NCBI GenBank assembly: GCA_018417955.1
Contig: JACTVC010000026.1
Coordinates: 620,001 to 684,000 of the forward strand
DNA length: 64,000 nucleotides
Origin: Laccaria trichodermophora
Taxonomy: Eukaryota; Basidiomycota; Agaricomycetes; Agaricales; Hydnangiaceae
Reading direction: 5' to 3'
Position numbers and translations under genes: made by a program
Shown: in pieces, positions 43,738 to 56,038 of the stretch
Layout of the letters: the number at the start of each line of letters is the position of its first letter
Position numbering within the stretch: position 1 is the first letter of the stretch
The notes under the pieces: model-generated
The model's input: only the letters and a program-made list of their open reading frames with translations
Told to the model about the DNA's origin: nothing
The model's database searches: none

Positions 43738-45279
43738 CGCGGTATGTCGGCTGGGGGGGTGTAGACGAAGCTAGGCGTAGTGGTGTTGTCTTTGTCTCTG
43801 ATCTGAGACGCCAGTGAGAGGGGCTGCAGGGGTTGCGTTCGAGACGTATGTCTTTATACCTGATAGCCCTTACGGATTCTGGCTAGTTGAGTCTCGGCAC
43901 CTTCCCGAGATTAAAAGAAGCCTTCCAGGGTGGAGAACCACATGCACCACAGACGCGAACAAATACAATGTGAAGTCTTTTTGGCAGCGCTTCTGTAGGC
44001 TCCGAGTTAGGGGTGCCTGGAATGGGCTGATACGTATGCACATTCAAAGATCGGATGGGCGCCATATAATATTGAATACGATGCTATGCAATCTTCAGGG
44101 ATTAAAAAATTCAGGCGCGCCCCACCCTGTATTCAAGTTGTCCAAAGAACGTGGACGATGATGGAATGGCGACTTACATACGTGTGGCAGCCTGAGTTCT
44201 TCCATCATACCTTCGAAATGAAGACATGTGTACGCCTATCGGCTCCGAGTCGACATGGATCCTTTGAGCTCGCTTCCAGAGTCCAAGCGCGGCTAGAGGG
44301 TCGGAGGCGGAAATATTGGCGCCGAGTTGGTGTCGTTTCAAGTTGTGTAGTAGTCAGGTAGCTCAGTTGGGGCTGGCACATCAGCACAGCAGAATACAAC
44401 GGAGATCGCCATAAACAGGGACGAGCATTGAAAAGCTGAGCGCTGAGACGCACCGCAAAGAAAACCTGCTGGCATTTCTGGAGATAAGTGAAAAACGAGG
44501 CCTTGTCATGATGTCAGGAGTGCAGAGAATTCGCCGGCCCATCCCTTCAACTTCAGGTGACACGAAAATACTCAAATTCAAACTTTCGGGACTCAGGAGG
44601 ATTGCTATGCCTTGGCATCGTCGTAGCAGACAAGAAGGCATCTGGCAAGGAGTGAAACTGTGAGTCCATTGCCATTACAGTAAGTGGTTTATTTCCATGC
44701 ATACGTACGGCCATCATATTCCCTTGCTGGTGCCCGGCCCTCCAAAACCGAAGGATTAGATGCTGATGATAGCCTCAAGGTAGCCTGATGCGGAGCAAAC
44801 AGATAAAGCGGCTTCAACTTGTCCATCAGACAGGAAACCGTAGAACCTACTATAAAAGCCGGGGCCTGTTAATGAAGTTGTGGAGGTAGAGGCAGAGGTA
44901 ACTTACCTTGATCGAATCGCTTATTTCTCAAAGAAGTTCAATTTCAAAATTGTCTCTGACTCGGAGCGTCAATCGCGGGAGGCTGGTTCTCGTATCACAC
45001 AGAATGGACGGTGGACTCGGCGTTTGAGATATTGCTAAAACGTTGTTGAACGTGGCGTCGAATGTTCAGCGTTCAGGTGTAATGCGTCTCCACTCTATCT
45101 GTGTGTTGAGCCGAACTATTTCAAAAATAGCCTCCCCAACATCGCCACCTTGATTTTTGTATTTTTCCCTCAACGACTTGACCCAGTCATGGCTTTTGAT
45201 CACTCAGGTTCGAAATTTCGAAAACGCGTTCCTAACTCAAACAACTGATTATTTCAATGCAAATTGTGTTATGTCGGAG
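43738..45279. other. Intergenic, no supported gene
   Basis: Several ORFs of 60-115 codons lie on both strands, none with motifs or exon partners. Nothing further seen. Confidence 0.35.
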
Positions 45280-46985
45280 GCGCACCTCGGCCTTTCCTCC
45301 GCGTCTTCCCCATATTGCAAATGTTTCAGGCGCCACTACAGGAGTAAAACAGAGTAAAACCCATCCCCGTTTCGTCCCTGTAAAGGATCCAGTCAAAGTT
45401 GTGTGCAAAAATCAAATGAAAATTTCCATCTTTTAAGTCAAGATTTCTGCTTGGATACCTCCTCCGCCACTTTTCCACGACTTCTGGACGAAGCTAGACG
45501 GTAACGCATTTCAGTTGAGTTCCATTGTATTCGTATGGCACTTCCTCAATATCGCCAAAGAGCGAGTGCGCCGCGATCACGTCGCGCCGTTCTCCGGATC
45601 AGCCGCCTCCATTCGCCTTCTTCTCCTTCCAAATTTCATTGACCCCCTTGAACTGGACAACCCCTGTTTATTCATAGAGGAACCCATAAGTGGGGTGCGC
45701 ACTGCATCCTATCAATTCAATGCCAACGACGTTCGCAAGATGAAGGAGCTAAGTGAAGATCAAGAAGCGGGGGATCTTCTCAATCCGATAGGTGGCCTCA
45801 GGCTGGAAAGCCCAGGGCCTTCATTGTCTTCGAATCACGTCGATTTGTGATTTCTGGCCATTCCATGGATGCAGATTCGTATCGGAGCCCAAAGAAAACG
45901 CTTGTCGACCTCCAGTCTAACGCCCGCCTGAAAGACATTGCTTGGCCGAGAGCCTGCGCTAGTATCTCCAATTCTTCGGCTAGTGACGCTTCCGTCAGCC
46001 GGTAAAGTTATTGACACCACTTTTGGCTCGACTTCGGCAAGGACGTGTGATTCAAGCTTTCCCTATCCCGGACAAAATGTTGTCTTATCTGATGATTGTA
46101 CGAGTTTCAACCAATGTACTCCATCCTTGCCTCGTTGTCCCCCGTCAAAAAAACGCGCATCCTCCAGGAAGGAAGCAATTAGATGCGACCACTTCAATAG
46201 CAATAGTTGTAGAATATCGTGAGGGAGGCTCAGACCCGGACCGACGTCAAAGTCGGCGCTCTTCCTGACATATGAATCATTAATTAGGGCTGATACATAA
46301 CATTTTGTTGAGACTTACAGAGTCGTTGTATACTCGTGAGGCGGAGACTTTCAAGTTGGGAATCGGCACATGACAATGCTCGAAAACATTGGAAAAGGAA
46401 ACTGAAGGATTTAGGAGAACCGCCAGAATTGCTGGACTTGGAGCGCTTCCTGCCCACTCAACGTTCAACGTGAAATGGTTGTTAATATCCATTGGAGGTT
46501 GACAGAAAAAAATTGAAACTATGACTTTTGTTGATCCTCGAGGGGAGTGGCAAGCAACTTGGCTGGTCGCGTGACATGGCCGGGACGGCAGTTGTTTCGT
46601 ACCATCAATTTAGTGTTTGCCCGATATCGTGAAAGAACGCGCCGCCATCAAGTCCCGCCCCTCCAGATCAGTTCTCACCTTGCAGAGTGGTGTACAGCAA
46701 GCTTCTTAGTAACCACCCCTACGGCATCCCAACCGGGTCGGATACCTTCCAAGTGGGCTCGGAGAAATTGCTGCTGGCCTGAAGGGATTGGAGGCCAATC
46801 ATGGTTCAGCACGCAATTGGCTACTGGCAGAAAGGCAGTGCACTAAAAAATGTGAGCAGAGTTCAGTCAACGTGCTCCATGGTACTATTTCTTATTATCG
46901 AATGGCGCTATTACCACTAGCCAACCACCAGCATTCCACTTTCTTTGGCGGTGCAATGAATAACATTCAGCATAAGTTATTGTTT
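45280..46985 (+). repeat. Segmental duplication, copy 2, with rearranged parts
   Basis: 45310-45580 matches 35570-35830, and 46640-46985 matches 35800-36000. The piece between (45850-46640) is unique to this copy and holds unsupported ORFs, including one on the minus strand at 46322-46492 that ends at a GTAAGT donor. The block leads into membrane-protein copy 3. Confidence 0.5.
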
Positions 46986-46999
46986 CTATAACGTGCATG

Positions 47000-48229
47000 T
47001 CACTTGTTTGAAGTAAATGGTGATCCACATGGGTCCTCTCCAGCCTTCATTCGATCCTTTCGGCGCTTCCAAGATTTCCGCATCTCCTGAAGGTCATCGT
47101 CTAGCACGGACAAGGTACAATGGGCATGCACAAGGTTGAAGGCCACACAAAGATACATGAGCCATCGGTTGAAAATATGGGAAATGACATTCAGTAAAGT
47201 CGGGTCTATCGATTGTGGTGGGAGGGTGTCTGGCCTGGAAACTGAAAGTAGCCATTGACACAGGGGCAAGAATATTATGCCTGTCACACCGAGGATCCAG
47301 GACCTGCATGATGTAAGTCATGAATGGTGGAACTTTGATATGATATGCTTACCACGTCGCCCAGAAATACGGCAAATCCAGTAGGTCAACTCCCCACCAC
47401 AATCCTTCGAAAGCGGGATTTTTTGGTCGAATTTTCTACAGGTACTAGATAAATAAGGGTGTTTCTCCAAGTATAGAATAGTACTCACAAACGGCCATTC
47501 GACGGCGTAAAAACATGCCGTCATACCCCCATATGCAGGACAAATCGCGAACGAGGAAGCCACCCCGTTCAAAGCAAAGACTGTGGACCAACCAATAAGA
47601 GAACAGTGAAATGCCGAAGGTTCGAACTGATTGAAATAGAAAAGAACATAATAAAAGTTAGTGAACCTAAAATTTTGAAATGTTAACGAGAATAGGTATA
47701 TGAGAATGAGGACTTGCACTGTAGCAATTGCTGAGAATATGCCGCTGCATACGCAAATACACTGGCCCCCCTCAACAAAGTAGGACCACCGTTCATGCAG
47801 CGAGAAGATCAAATTTGACCGTTTGTTGAAACCTTGTTCATAACGAATAAGCGGCGGCGTCTGACTTCGGTCTCTTTCAGATGAATCTTCGGACGTTTGG
47901 TCCAACCCTGCCATTTTGCGAATTTCAGGTACGGTTTGCTCGTCGAGAAGCCGGTCTAAAACCTTGTGCACTTCAGACCTCGTGTTGGGACAGTGCAAAA
48001 CAAGGTGTGTTGCGACCCATCCAACCGTCGGAGAGTTGGTTACAAAGTCCTTCCATGGGGCAGTGACCCAGACCTCGAACTTGGTCGGCGGATTTTGCCC
48101 ATCATGGTTGACAACTTCAAATTCGCTCGGCGTAGAGTCGTTCTCGTCGAGTGTAGGCCGCCTTTGGCCTGTGTATAAATCGCGGATTGGGGTTTTTTGG
48201 CGTTGATATGGATCAAATTTGCTAGCCAT
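47000..48229 (-). CDS. Multi-pass membrane protein of unknown family (copy 3)
   Basis: Exons 48229-47718, 47666-47489, 47435-47353 and 47303-47000, 358 residues. Exons 2-4 have the same lengths as copies 1 and 2; exon 1 is 9 nt shorter. Intron 1 begins GCAAGT, as in copy 2. The most divergent of the three (QGFNKRSNLIFSLHERW). Intact frame throughout and the same predicted hydrophobic segments. Confidence 0.7.
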
Positions 48230-48797
48230 TTGCTTGTTGAAGATGTCTTGTTTGTCTCAGCAGACTCTTGCGTTATGTGATGCATCACATGATCCAACAC
48301 GGTTGTGCAATGTATATTCCTCCGCTCGCCTCAAGTAGACATCTGTGAAAACATGAAACCCTCTTCCATCCAGGTGGAGTTGCATATTGACCTAACATAT
48401 CCGTCGCCCACCCATCTCGCCGTGGATTGGAGTACAGCTAGTGGAAGTAAGACACCATGCTTTTTAGGTTATTCCAGACCCAGGGAGTCTAATGAACGAC
48501 GGAATTGCCCTTTTGATTTTTTTGGTAGGTTGTGGGCCGTTCAGCACCCTAGGATGTTTTTGATTTTCCGAAGTAGGGATGGCACATTTTCCGTTACTTA
48601 ATCCAAAGTTACGCTTTCCCCGCACTTTCCATGCGCCATTTTTTCTACAATGCCGACTGACGATCTACTCGCACGTCTGATGCGACGAATGCGAGATTGA
48701 CGATTTTGCGACTGTCTGTTGCTGAGTCTGGCGACTGGGATTCGATGCTATTGTGGGGGTGAATCAATGCCTTCCCGTCTTACACAACCTTGAAATC
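48230..48797. other. Intergenic
   Basis: Promoter of membrane-protein copy 3 and 3' flank of the next gene. A plus-strand ORF at 48305-48601 has no recognisable features. Confidence 0.35.
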
Positions 48798-49235
48798 TCA
48801 CGTAGCTGTTACAGTTTTATGCCTCTCAAACTCAGTTGGGTACGTGTTTCCTGGAAGGACCTTATGAATACCACGAATGATATATACGCCGCCGAATGAT
48901 CCATCCTGGATTATAACAGAATAAATGTAAGCGACTCTCAGAAGAATATTTAAATTTACTCGGTTGGTCGTCGGATCTCGAGAGGCTTCAACAGCGTGCT
49001 GCCAGTGCACATTGAGCCCAGATCGAGAGGCTGACTGACGCAGAGCGAGGACATGTTGTTTAATCCCTCGTTTGTTTATTCGGGCGCCATTGACAGTCGC
49101 GATTAAATCGTCTGAAAATGTGTTCTCGACTGCACGCAGTGCGGCTTCGTCGCTGATGGACTCAAAGATGTCCTGAATATGTTGAACGGACCAGTCGGTC
49201 AAAGAGCTCAGCTGGGTGGAGATGTTGCGCAGCAT
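48798..49235 (-). CDS. SnoaL/NTF2-like small protein
   Basis: Two exons, 49235-48960 and 48905-48798, give 127 residues. The sequence follows the pattern of small fungal NTF2-fold proteins: an amphipathic helix at the start, AVENTFSDDLIATVNG, KRGIKQHVLALR, GLNVHWQHAVE, and after the intron GSFGGVYIIRG and the ERHKTVT end strand. In this superfamily the fold forms a cone-shaped pocket; catalytic or binding role unknown. The start at 49235 fits the family; an in-frame ATG at 49274 would add 13 residues. Confidence 0.6.
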   Translation of the reverse strand: MLRNISTQLSSLTDWSVQHIQDIFESISDEAALRAVENTFSDDLIATVNGARINKRGIKQHVLALRQSASRSGLNVHWQHAVEASRDPTTNRVNLNILLRVAYIYSVIIQDGSFGGVYIIRGIHKVLPGNTYPTEFERHKTVTAT

Positions 49236-49965
49236 GCAGGGGAAAATCAACGAGGGTGGGCAGAAGGCTCTCAAAGCAGGTTACCCGCTTTTATAGCGAG
49301 GATTTTATGGCACGAGGGTGGTGTTTGAACTGGCCGCGCATCGGGCGGAAGCGCTCGCGTGTCACGGATATGTATCGAAGGGGGTATCACAATCGCAAGA
49401 GCGTGCAGATTTGGCCCGTATCTGGGTCACGGGGGTCAGGCGGGAAAGGTCGTTGGGAATTCTGTTCCGAGGATCGAAGCGAAGTGCGATGAACGAAAGA
49501 CGTGAGACCTGCGAGCAAGGCCATCCATGATGAAGGCAGTTAGTAAGTAGGAAGGGGAACGAGAATATATCCGAAATCTGCGTCCAAGATTGTTGTCCTT
49601 CGATGTAAAGTAAGTTGTTTAGTTTAGGGTTAACTTTGTGCAGATCGTACGCCACCCTAATCTTGGATAGTAGTCAAGCACGCACTGGATCGAAGTCAAC
49701 GTGTGAGGACGTTTGGGGCCTTGGGAGGCTCCGCCTCCCGATTTACTTAAGCAAAGAAACGGGGGTGTCGCAAGGGTGTCGGTGAATCTGAGGTGGTACC
49801 CACCAAATTTTGAGAAGGAGGAGCCTCACAAAGCGACGTTATAATAACCCAAGTACCTATCTAAGAAAATTTGAAGGAAATAGCAAACAAGACGGGAAAC
49901 GACAAGTAGAAAGGATGGTGTGACATGACGTGACAAGTGACGGACTTCTCTGCCTCTCAACCACA
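49236..49965. other. Divergent promoter region before CWC2
   Basis: No supported gene. Promoters of the minus-strand NTF2-like gene and the plus-strand CWC2 gene probably both lie here. Confidence 0.4.
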
Positions 49966-51264
49966 ATGACCTCCGACGATATAGAACCCCAGCTCGACGT
50001 CGCCCCCGTCGCCAAGATCTCAAAAAAGAGGCTCAAGCCCGCGAGAAAGCAGGTGAAGCCGGGCGACGTTGTCAAAAGTGAAACACCACAGACAGGCAAA
50101 GAGTACAGTGCGTTCACCGCTTCTAGAGAATTCAGGACTGCATTCTGACTTGGTTGGCACTTAGATATCTGGTATAACAAATGGGCTGGGGGTGATAGGG
50201 AGGATAGTTATTCAAAGTATTTCGTTCATTTGTCCTCAAAATGGCCGAATACTGACAAGAGGATGAAGTAAAACAAAGTCGCAATCGAGATGCAACATCA
50301 AGCGCGACCAAGGACTCACTCGAGCCAATACAACTGGGATGAAATACATTTGCCTCTTCTTCTCGCGGGGGTGCTGTCCCTACGGTTGGGAATGCGAGTA
50401 TCGGCATACCCTACCTGATCCCGACGATTCTATGCCTGACAGTTCGAAAGACTGTTTTGCGCGAGACAAGTTTGCGGATTATCGTGATGATATGGGTGGT
50501 GTTGGAAGCTTTAACCGGCAGAACCGGACGCTGTATGTTGGGCGGATCAAGGAGACTGGGAATGGGCAGGAGACGGAGGAGATGGTGACGAGGCATTTCA
50601 GGGAGTGGGGGAAGATCGAGAGAAGTGAGTCATTACGAACCCAGTGGCATTGAAAGCAGCTTCTGATGCCTCATCTTTCTTTCCAGTCCGCGTACTGCAA
50701 TACCGCAGTGTCGCTTTCGTGACCTACGTGTCCGAGTTCCATGCCCAATTCGCCAAGGAGGCCATGGCATGTCAGTCTCTGGACAACGACGAGATCCTTA
50801 ACGTTCGTTGGGCGACGGAGGATCCGAATCCTGTCCAACAGGTCGCGGAGAAGAGGAGGTTGGAGGACTTGGGCCAGGAAGCGATCAGGGCTCGCATGGA
50901 CCCACGCGTCGTTGATGCTATGAGGTCTGTGCGAGCACTGGAGGACGGCGATGTCCTCGACGATGAGGACATGCAGGATGCCGATGAAGGCGCCGAACCT
51001 GGAGCGAAAAGAAGAAGGCTGGAGATCGAGCCTGGATCACCCCATTCCGAACAATCATTGTCACCACCTCCACCTCCACGAGAAGATCCGCAGCCGCAGC
51101 CGAAGGGGCTGTTAAGTGCGGATACATTGGAGGGTCTGAAGTACTTTGCCGAGATTCGAAAACGTAATGGCTTCGTTCCTCCTCAGCCCAAAGCACCCCC
51201 ACGGCCTCTGACAACGGGCCTCAATCTGGGGGACTACGGCAGCGGCGAAGAAGACGATGACTGA
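49966..51264 (+). CDS. CWC2: Pre-mRNA-splicing factor CWC2 (RBM22-like)
   Basis: Exons 49966-50107, 50165-50216, 50269-50624 and 50687-51264 give 375 residues. CWC2 binds U6 snRNA and the intron in the Prp19-associated complex and helps shape the spliceosome active site. Seen here: YNIWYNKWAGGDRED at the family-specific N-terminus, SRCNIKRDQGLTRA, a CCCH zinc finger with C93, C101, C107 and H111, and an RRM from RTLYVGRI (151) to RSVAFVTY (about 190). An acidic and proline-rich C-terminal tail follows (KRRRLEIEPGS). Start is the ATG before TSDDIEPQLD. Exon 2 to exon 3 uses an acceptor after GGATGAAG, needed to keep the frame. Convergent with TMA46, with about 210 bp between stops. Confidence 0.92.
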
Positions 51265-51474
51265 TTGTATCTTATGGACGTGTAGGGCTCAAAATACCAC
51301 TGTGCTTCAGAATTCCTTATTATTTAGGAGTCAATGTGATAAATCGATTTACATCATTTCCGTTTCTCGAAAGTATGGGAGCGTCGTACTACCCGTGGTC
51401 GGTTGAGTGGCAGTTATGATGATGAGGATCTCATCGATGATGTTGACAGTGATAGCCATATGCTAAGCTCGTGC

Positions 51475-52818
51475 TCACTCCCTGCCGCCACCGCTTCCTG
51501 CCGCTTCACCGTTGAGGAATCCGTCCTGGAAACCTAGGTTAGCGATCCGGAGTTCCTCCGCAGCCATATCCTCTGCTTCTTTCTCGCGTCTGTACTTCGA
51601 GAGGTCCCAGTCGTCCGAGGCGTCACCCTCGTCTTCGTCTTCGAACCATTCTGGGTTGTATTGGAACTGTTCGCAAGGGTAGTCAGCATACCGTGTAGAT
51701 ATGTAGGTGGGTAGGCCAAGCAAATGAACGTACCAGGTCTCTACCGCTCATGCCGCTGCTCTTGCCTGCTGTGTTTTGAGTCTCCTTTGCCTTCTTCAGC
51801 GCCTCAGCCTCAGCCTCCTTCTTGTCCATGCGCGTCTTCTTCCATTTCGCAAACGTTTCAGGTGTCACAGGTGTGAGATTGGTCCCCAGTTTATGTCGCT
51901 GTAAAAAAACTCAGCAAACGTAGTTTATCGGGGATCATTGGTAATGACGAACCTCAACCTCCAAGAACTCTTCCAAACTTATGACCTTCGCCTTGGCTGC
52001 ATCCTCTGCAGCTTTCTTCTGCGATTTCAGGACGAAGCCCGGCGGTAGTGCATGGCGGTACTGGCAGTTCTCGCCATTAGGGCATTCCCAGAACCACCCA
52101 AACTTTTGTGATTCAATGGCTTGGATGAAGTGTTTGCATACGATCTAGCATAGGGTAAATAAGAACCTCGAGAAAGGAAAGGCAACGAGAACACTCACAT
52201 CAGTCGTAGTTCGTGGGTTGCCCGCTTTTGAGAGCACGACGCTCCTCAACTTTTCCTCGTCCCAATTCTCCATCGTATCCTCCAACTTCTCCTCCCGGCT
52301 ATCCGCATACAAATTCTTCTTCTCCACCTTCCTGCCTACATTCACATCGTGACTGAACTTGCACTTGTTCCCCTTCTCACAGTTACCAGCCTTATAAAAC
52401 GCGCACAGCACCGTCTTTGGGTCAACCCCAAACGGCACCTTCTGTGTCTGCACAGGCTTCAGCAGGGCCGCTTCCTCCTTGGCCCGCTTCTCTTCCTCGA
52501 GTTTCTCCTTTGCGCGCAAGGCTTTCTCTTTCTCCTTTTCTACGGTTTCGCGCGACTTGCCTGTCATGGCGGCTTGCGCCTGCAGCTTGGCTACCTCTGC
52601 TTTGACTTTTGCAGATTTGTTTTTCTGTGCTCGTGCACCTTGAGTCAGACGCAAATTTCAACGTTGCGTAGGGTGAAAACTGACATTTTTCATCCCAAAA
52701 GTCTATACGCATCGTTGGTGAGTGAGATGCTCATTCTGGGATGGCATGAGAAAGATATCACCTTGTCCTCTTTGACCTTGTTACTCGAGCCTGACGCCTG
52801 TTTAGCTTTTGGTGGCAT
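51475..52818 (-). CDS. TMA46: Translation machinery-associated protein 46 (ZC3H15/DFRP1 family)
   Basis: Six exons: 52818-52762, 52702-52685, 52624-52199, 52144-51953, 51898-51734 and 51666-51475, 349 residues. The family partners the ribosome-associated GTPase Rbg1/DRG1 and stabilises it. Diagnostic parts: MPPKAKQ start, KTFGMKNKNKSAKV, a coiled lysine/glutamate-rich helix, CCCH fingers C99-C107-C113-H117 and C170-C188-C194-H198, then [16 protein letters not shown] and the DFRP region with [19 protein letters not shown]. Exon 2 is a micro-exon of 18 nt. Intron 2 skips past a nearer AG to GCACAG, which alone gives the conserved KNKNKSAK junction. Confidence 0.9.
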
Positions 52819-55433
52819 GTTCGTTAGAAGGTGGTGATCGTTTGATAGATTCTATGGGTTCGTCGTCCTTCGGCCTTTAAGGATATCGCAGCCGCTTCAG
52901 AGGGGGTCGGAGATGAGTGTAAGAGTTGTGCTGATCAGTGCGATTGAGCCTGGACGTTGGAGGACCCGTGGACCTTGATGGCACGTGTCAAATAACGACA
53001 TAGGGCGGCAAGCCGCATGGCCCGCTACCCTACTTCTGTTGAATTGGTTGTCTCAATAAATAGGAGTTTTGTAGTCAAGTACGGAGCAACTAATGTCTTC
53101 AAACGAAAATCGACGTCTGCCACGCTGAGTATTTGTCAAGTATTTGTTTTCACGCGCAACTTTCACATTTGGCACTGTATGGTACTAACTGTTGGTAGAT
53201 ATATTCTGTCTCGACACCGGAACTAGAGTCGGTCGCGGTGGCGAAAAAATTGAAAGAATGAGAGCTTGGAGTCTCGGAGGTCAATTCTGGCCTGGCTCTG
53301 ATACGCCTGTGTATGCCTGAGCTGGACTCGCGTACTGTTGTGATACGACTGTGCATACGACTGTGCGGGCGTCTGAATTGTCTGCGAATAGTGTATCCCC
53401 CCTCCTCCCGTTCCCGTGTTCAACCCCGCAAATGGATGAAGAGAAACTGCCCTTTTCGGAAAAGGGGAGAGGGCGGTAACGCATCAGCATTTAACGTTTA
53501 ACATGAACACCAACAACGTGTCGTCGTCGTATTGGCTCAGTACGTGTCTTGCTTGCTTCTCCCTTGTGCTCCTGGGAACCCGTCCCGGTGTCCCGAGTCC
53601 CAGCAGTCAGTCCCTCTCTCTCTCCACATCCAGTCCCGAACTTTGTCCCAACAATGCTCACCCAAAGGCGGCAAGCTCCAAGAATGGGGACCCTCCGACA
53701 ACACAGCAGAGGCAGAAGCAGGCGCAGCACTAGGCGAATGAGGCTGGGTCACAGATGTGGGCGTTTAACCATCATCACTTATTGTTGTTCGCGCCCATAG
53801 CTGATCTTCAAATCCACTTCACAAACCCAGCGCCCCAGCGACAGACACTGAGAACGGCAGGCCTATTTTGTGTCAAGGGTTCGTGTTGAGTGAGGGCAGC
53901 TGCGTGGTTATGGTGCTCGTGTTGAGAGAGAGCTGCTCCCTTACATTCGTATTTGCGGCCACTCTCGCCCTCGGCTCCCTCGCACCCAAATGTTCATCAT
54001 GCCACACATATGCCACACCACCCTCCGCACTACGCTCCCTGGTCTTAAGGGAGAACGTAGCAAACTTTCCTCCTCCTCCAATCGACCCAGAGCTTCATGT
54101 GAGAGAGGGAAGGATGCCAAAGTCGTCTATCGTCCCTTGTTGTGGTTGAGCGTGTGAGGGGGAAGAGGGTTGCGATTGGGAGATGTAGCTCGACGAATCT
54201 TCATCGCTTCAAGGCATATACAACTCGAGTGCTGCTGATGTCTTCCGCTTAGTGTGCTCTAATGTTACTGAGTCACGAATAACCTTGGAACGAAGGTTCA
54301 GAGACACAACGAAGGCGACAAGGGAGGTTACCCACGTTTTCGAAGAATATTTGTAGAACACCATGCATCTTCTCGTAAATGAGACCAAAGGCAAGGCGAG
54401 CAAGACTAAGAACCAATAGTCAGTTTTGTCCTACCTATGGCGGCCGGTGAATAGATGGGAGAATAACAGCGGTGAAGACACGTACCCTGGACTCTGTTAT
54501 CACGAAGAATTTTCGGTGGCGCTTGGCTCCACCCTTTCCGATTCCTAGCGTGCAGCTATGATGAACAGTAGTCAAGCGAATGAAAACATCAAATTCACGT
54601 TACCACCTTTTCCGCCAGAAAAAAGGGGGGGTTTCTGCTAAAAAAGGGGTTTTTGAATAGTTTTACCCTGCGCCAATGGCTCCTAACGTAGAGGGAATGA
54701 AGGGAAACGTGACCTTTTTGTCGGCTTTACTGTCAAGTGGGCTGATAACGTGACGATAGGAAGAAAACGTGACCTTTCCATCAGCTTTCACGTCAAGGGG
54801 GAAGAGCGTGATGGGAAAATTTGGCACGTGATTTTAGTTTCAGTCGAGGTCGCACCACAAAACCCACTACTGACGTAGCGGGAATGTGGACCTGCTCCTC
54901 GACCTTGATTCTTACGTATGCTGTTATCTTGGCGCGTGGCCGTAGCGCTTGCATTGGCCTCTCAGCCCAGTGATTGACTCGGGATATTCTATAGGTCTTC
55001 GTCAACCGACTTCCCACAGATTGCACGCAACAACATCAAGTGGCGGCCTATATCATCTATGGGCTATGTTTGGGCACGCGGTTATGCTTTACAACTTCCT
55101 TGTTTCCGGGCGTCGGAGGAGTATTGCTGTAGATATGCCAGGTCGCTTGTTCCAGTCCTCACAAGGTCTCTGTGGATTTGATTCCTTCACGTTACTCTCG
55201 GCGGTGATCGACTTTCCAGTGTCGGAATACAAACAGATTTCGGGTACCCACACTTCGAAGTCTGGCTCTAAGGATTTTCAAGATAATTTCCTCCAGCTTC
55301 CAGCTGTTTGGGCGCATCTTATGGAGCTGAACAAATTGATGTTTATCTGAGTCCTTTCGCTGGCGTTTTCGTGTGCAAGACAGTGGGCCTACTACTTGCC
55401 TACTACTGTCGCGATGCCCACGCCTCGTTATAC
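52819..55433. other. Long stretch without a supported gene
   Basis: ORFs of 60-130 codons at 53.2-54.4 kb and 54.95-55.35 kb have biased or random composition and no motif. At about 54690-54815 two imperfect copies of a roughly 60-bp unit (ACGTGACCTTTTTGTCGGC / ACGTGACCTTTCCATCAGC) repeat in tandem. A poly-A/T palindrome-like run lies near 54625-54650. Confidence 0.4.
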
Positions 55434-55654
55434 ATACTATATGTGGTCACGATGTGCGTATGAGTCAGGATATGCGGATGCCACGTTTCATGGAATTCCC
55501 TTGCTCCTGTTCTTTTGAAAAGGTTCACACATATTTAATTAGTATATAAAGTGTTGCTTGCAGAGCTTTATGGGATTTCTGAGGTGGAGGAACAACATGA
55601 AATATGCACTCTGCATATACTCACTCATACGCACATGTTGACCACATATAGTAT
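55434..55654. repeat. Inverted repeat of about 40 bp with 140-bp spacer
   Basis: ATACTATATGTGGTCA with GTGCGTATGAGTCAGG at 55434-55475 is mirrored by CTCATACGCACATGTTGACC and CACATATAGTAT at 55614-55654. The ends sit in TA-rich DNA. It could be a miniature element with TA targets or a hairpin-forming repeat. No ORF inside. Confidence 0.75.
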
Positions 55655-56038
55655 ATATTGGACGTCAGCAGCGTTAACCGGCGGGGATCAGGCTTCCAGC
55701 CGATCACGAAGCATGGATGTTGAGCGGCACGATGCAGACTGATTGCATTTACTGGCGATGTAGTACTTGGCCCGGGGGAACAAATTGGGTGCGTACTCAG
55801 ATCGTTATTCGTGAGATGGTGGGGTGTAGAACAATCAAGAAGTGGAGCAGTACTACGGAAAGCAGATTTATATGAAGTGCGTGAATCACTCGCAGGGGAC
55901 ATGTCGAAATTTTCATCCAGGAATACCCGGGCTTCAGCGTCAAAGGGAATTCAAAGGGGAGTCAATCAGCAGGATGAGTAACCAAGATGTGTAATGGGCG
56001 TCACCTGGGTCCTGATGACACTCATTTCTACCGTGTTC

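Noticed and set aside
47318..48229. 303-codon ORF as a complete protein
   Set aside because: Same reason: it runs through introns that are spliced in the paralogues and lacks the conserved C-terminal membrane part.
53000..54450. Cluster of 60-90 codon ORFs on both strands
   Set aside because: All overlap one another in several frames, with random-looking composition and no splice partners.
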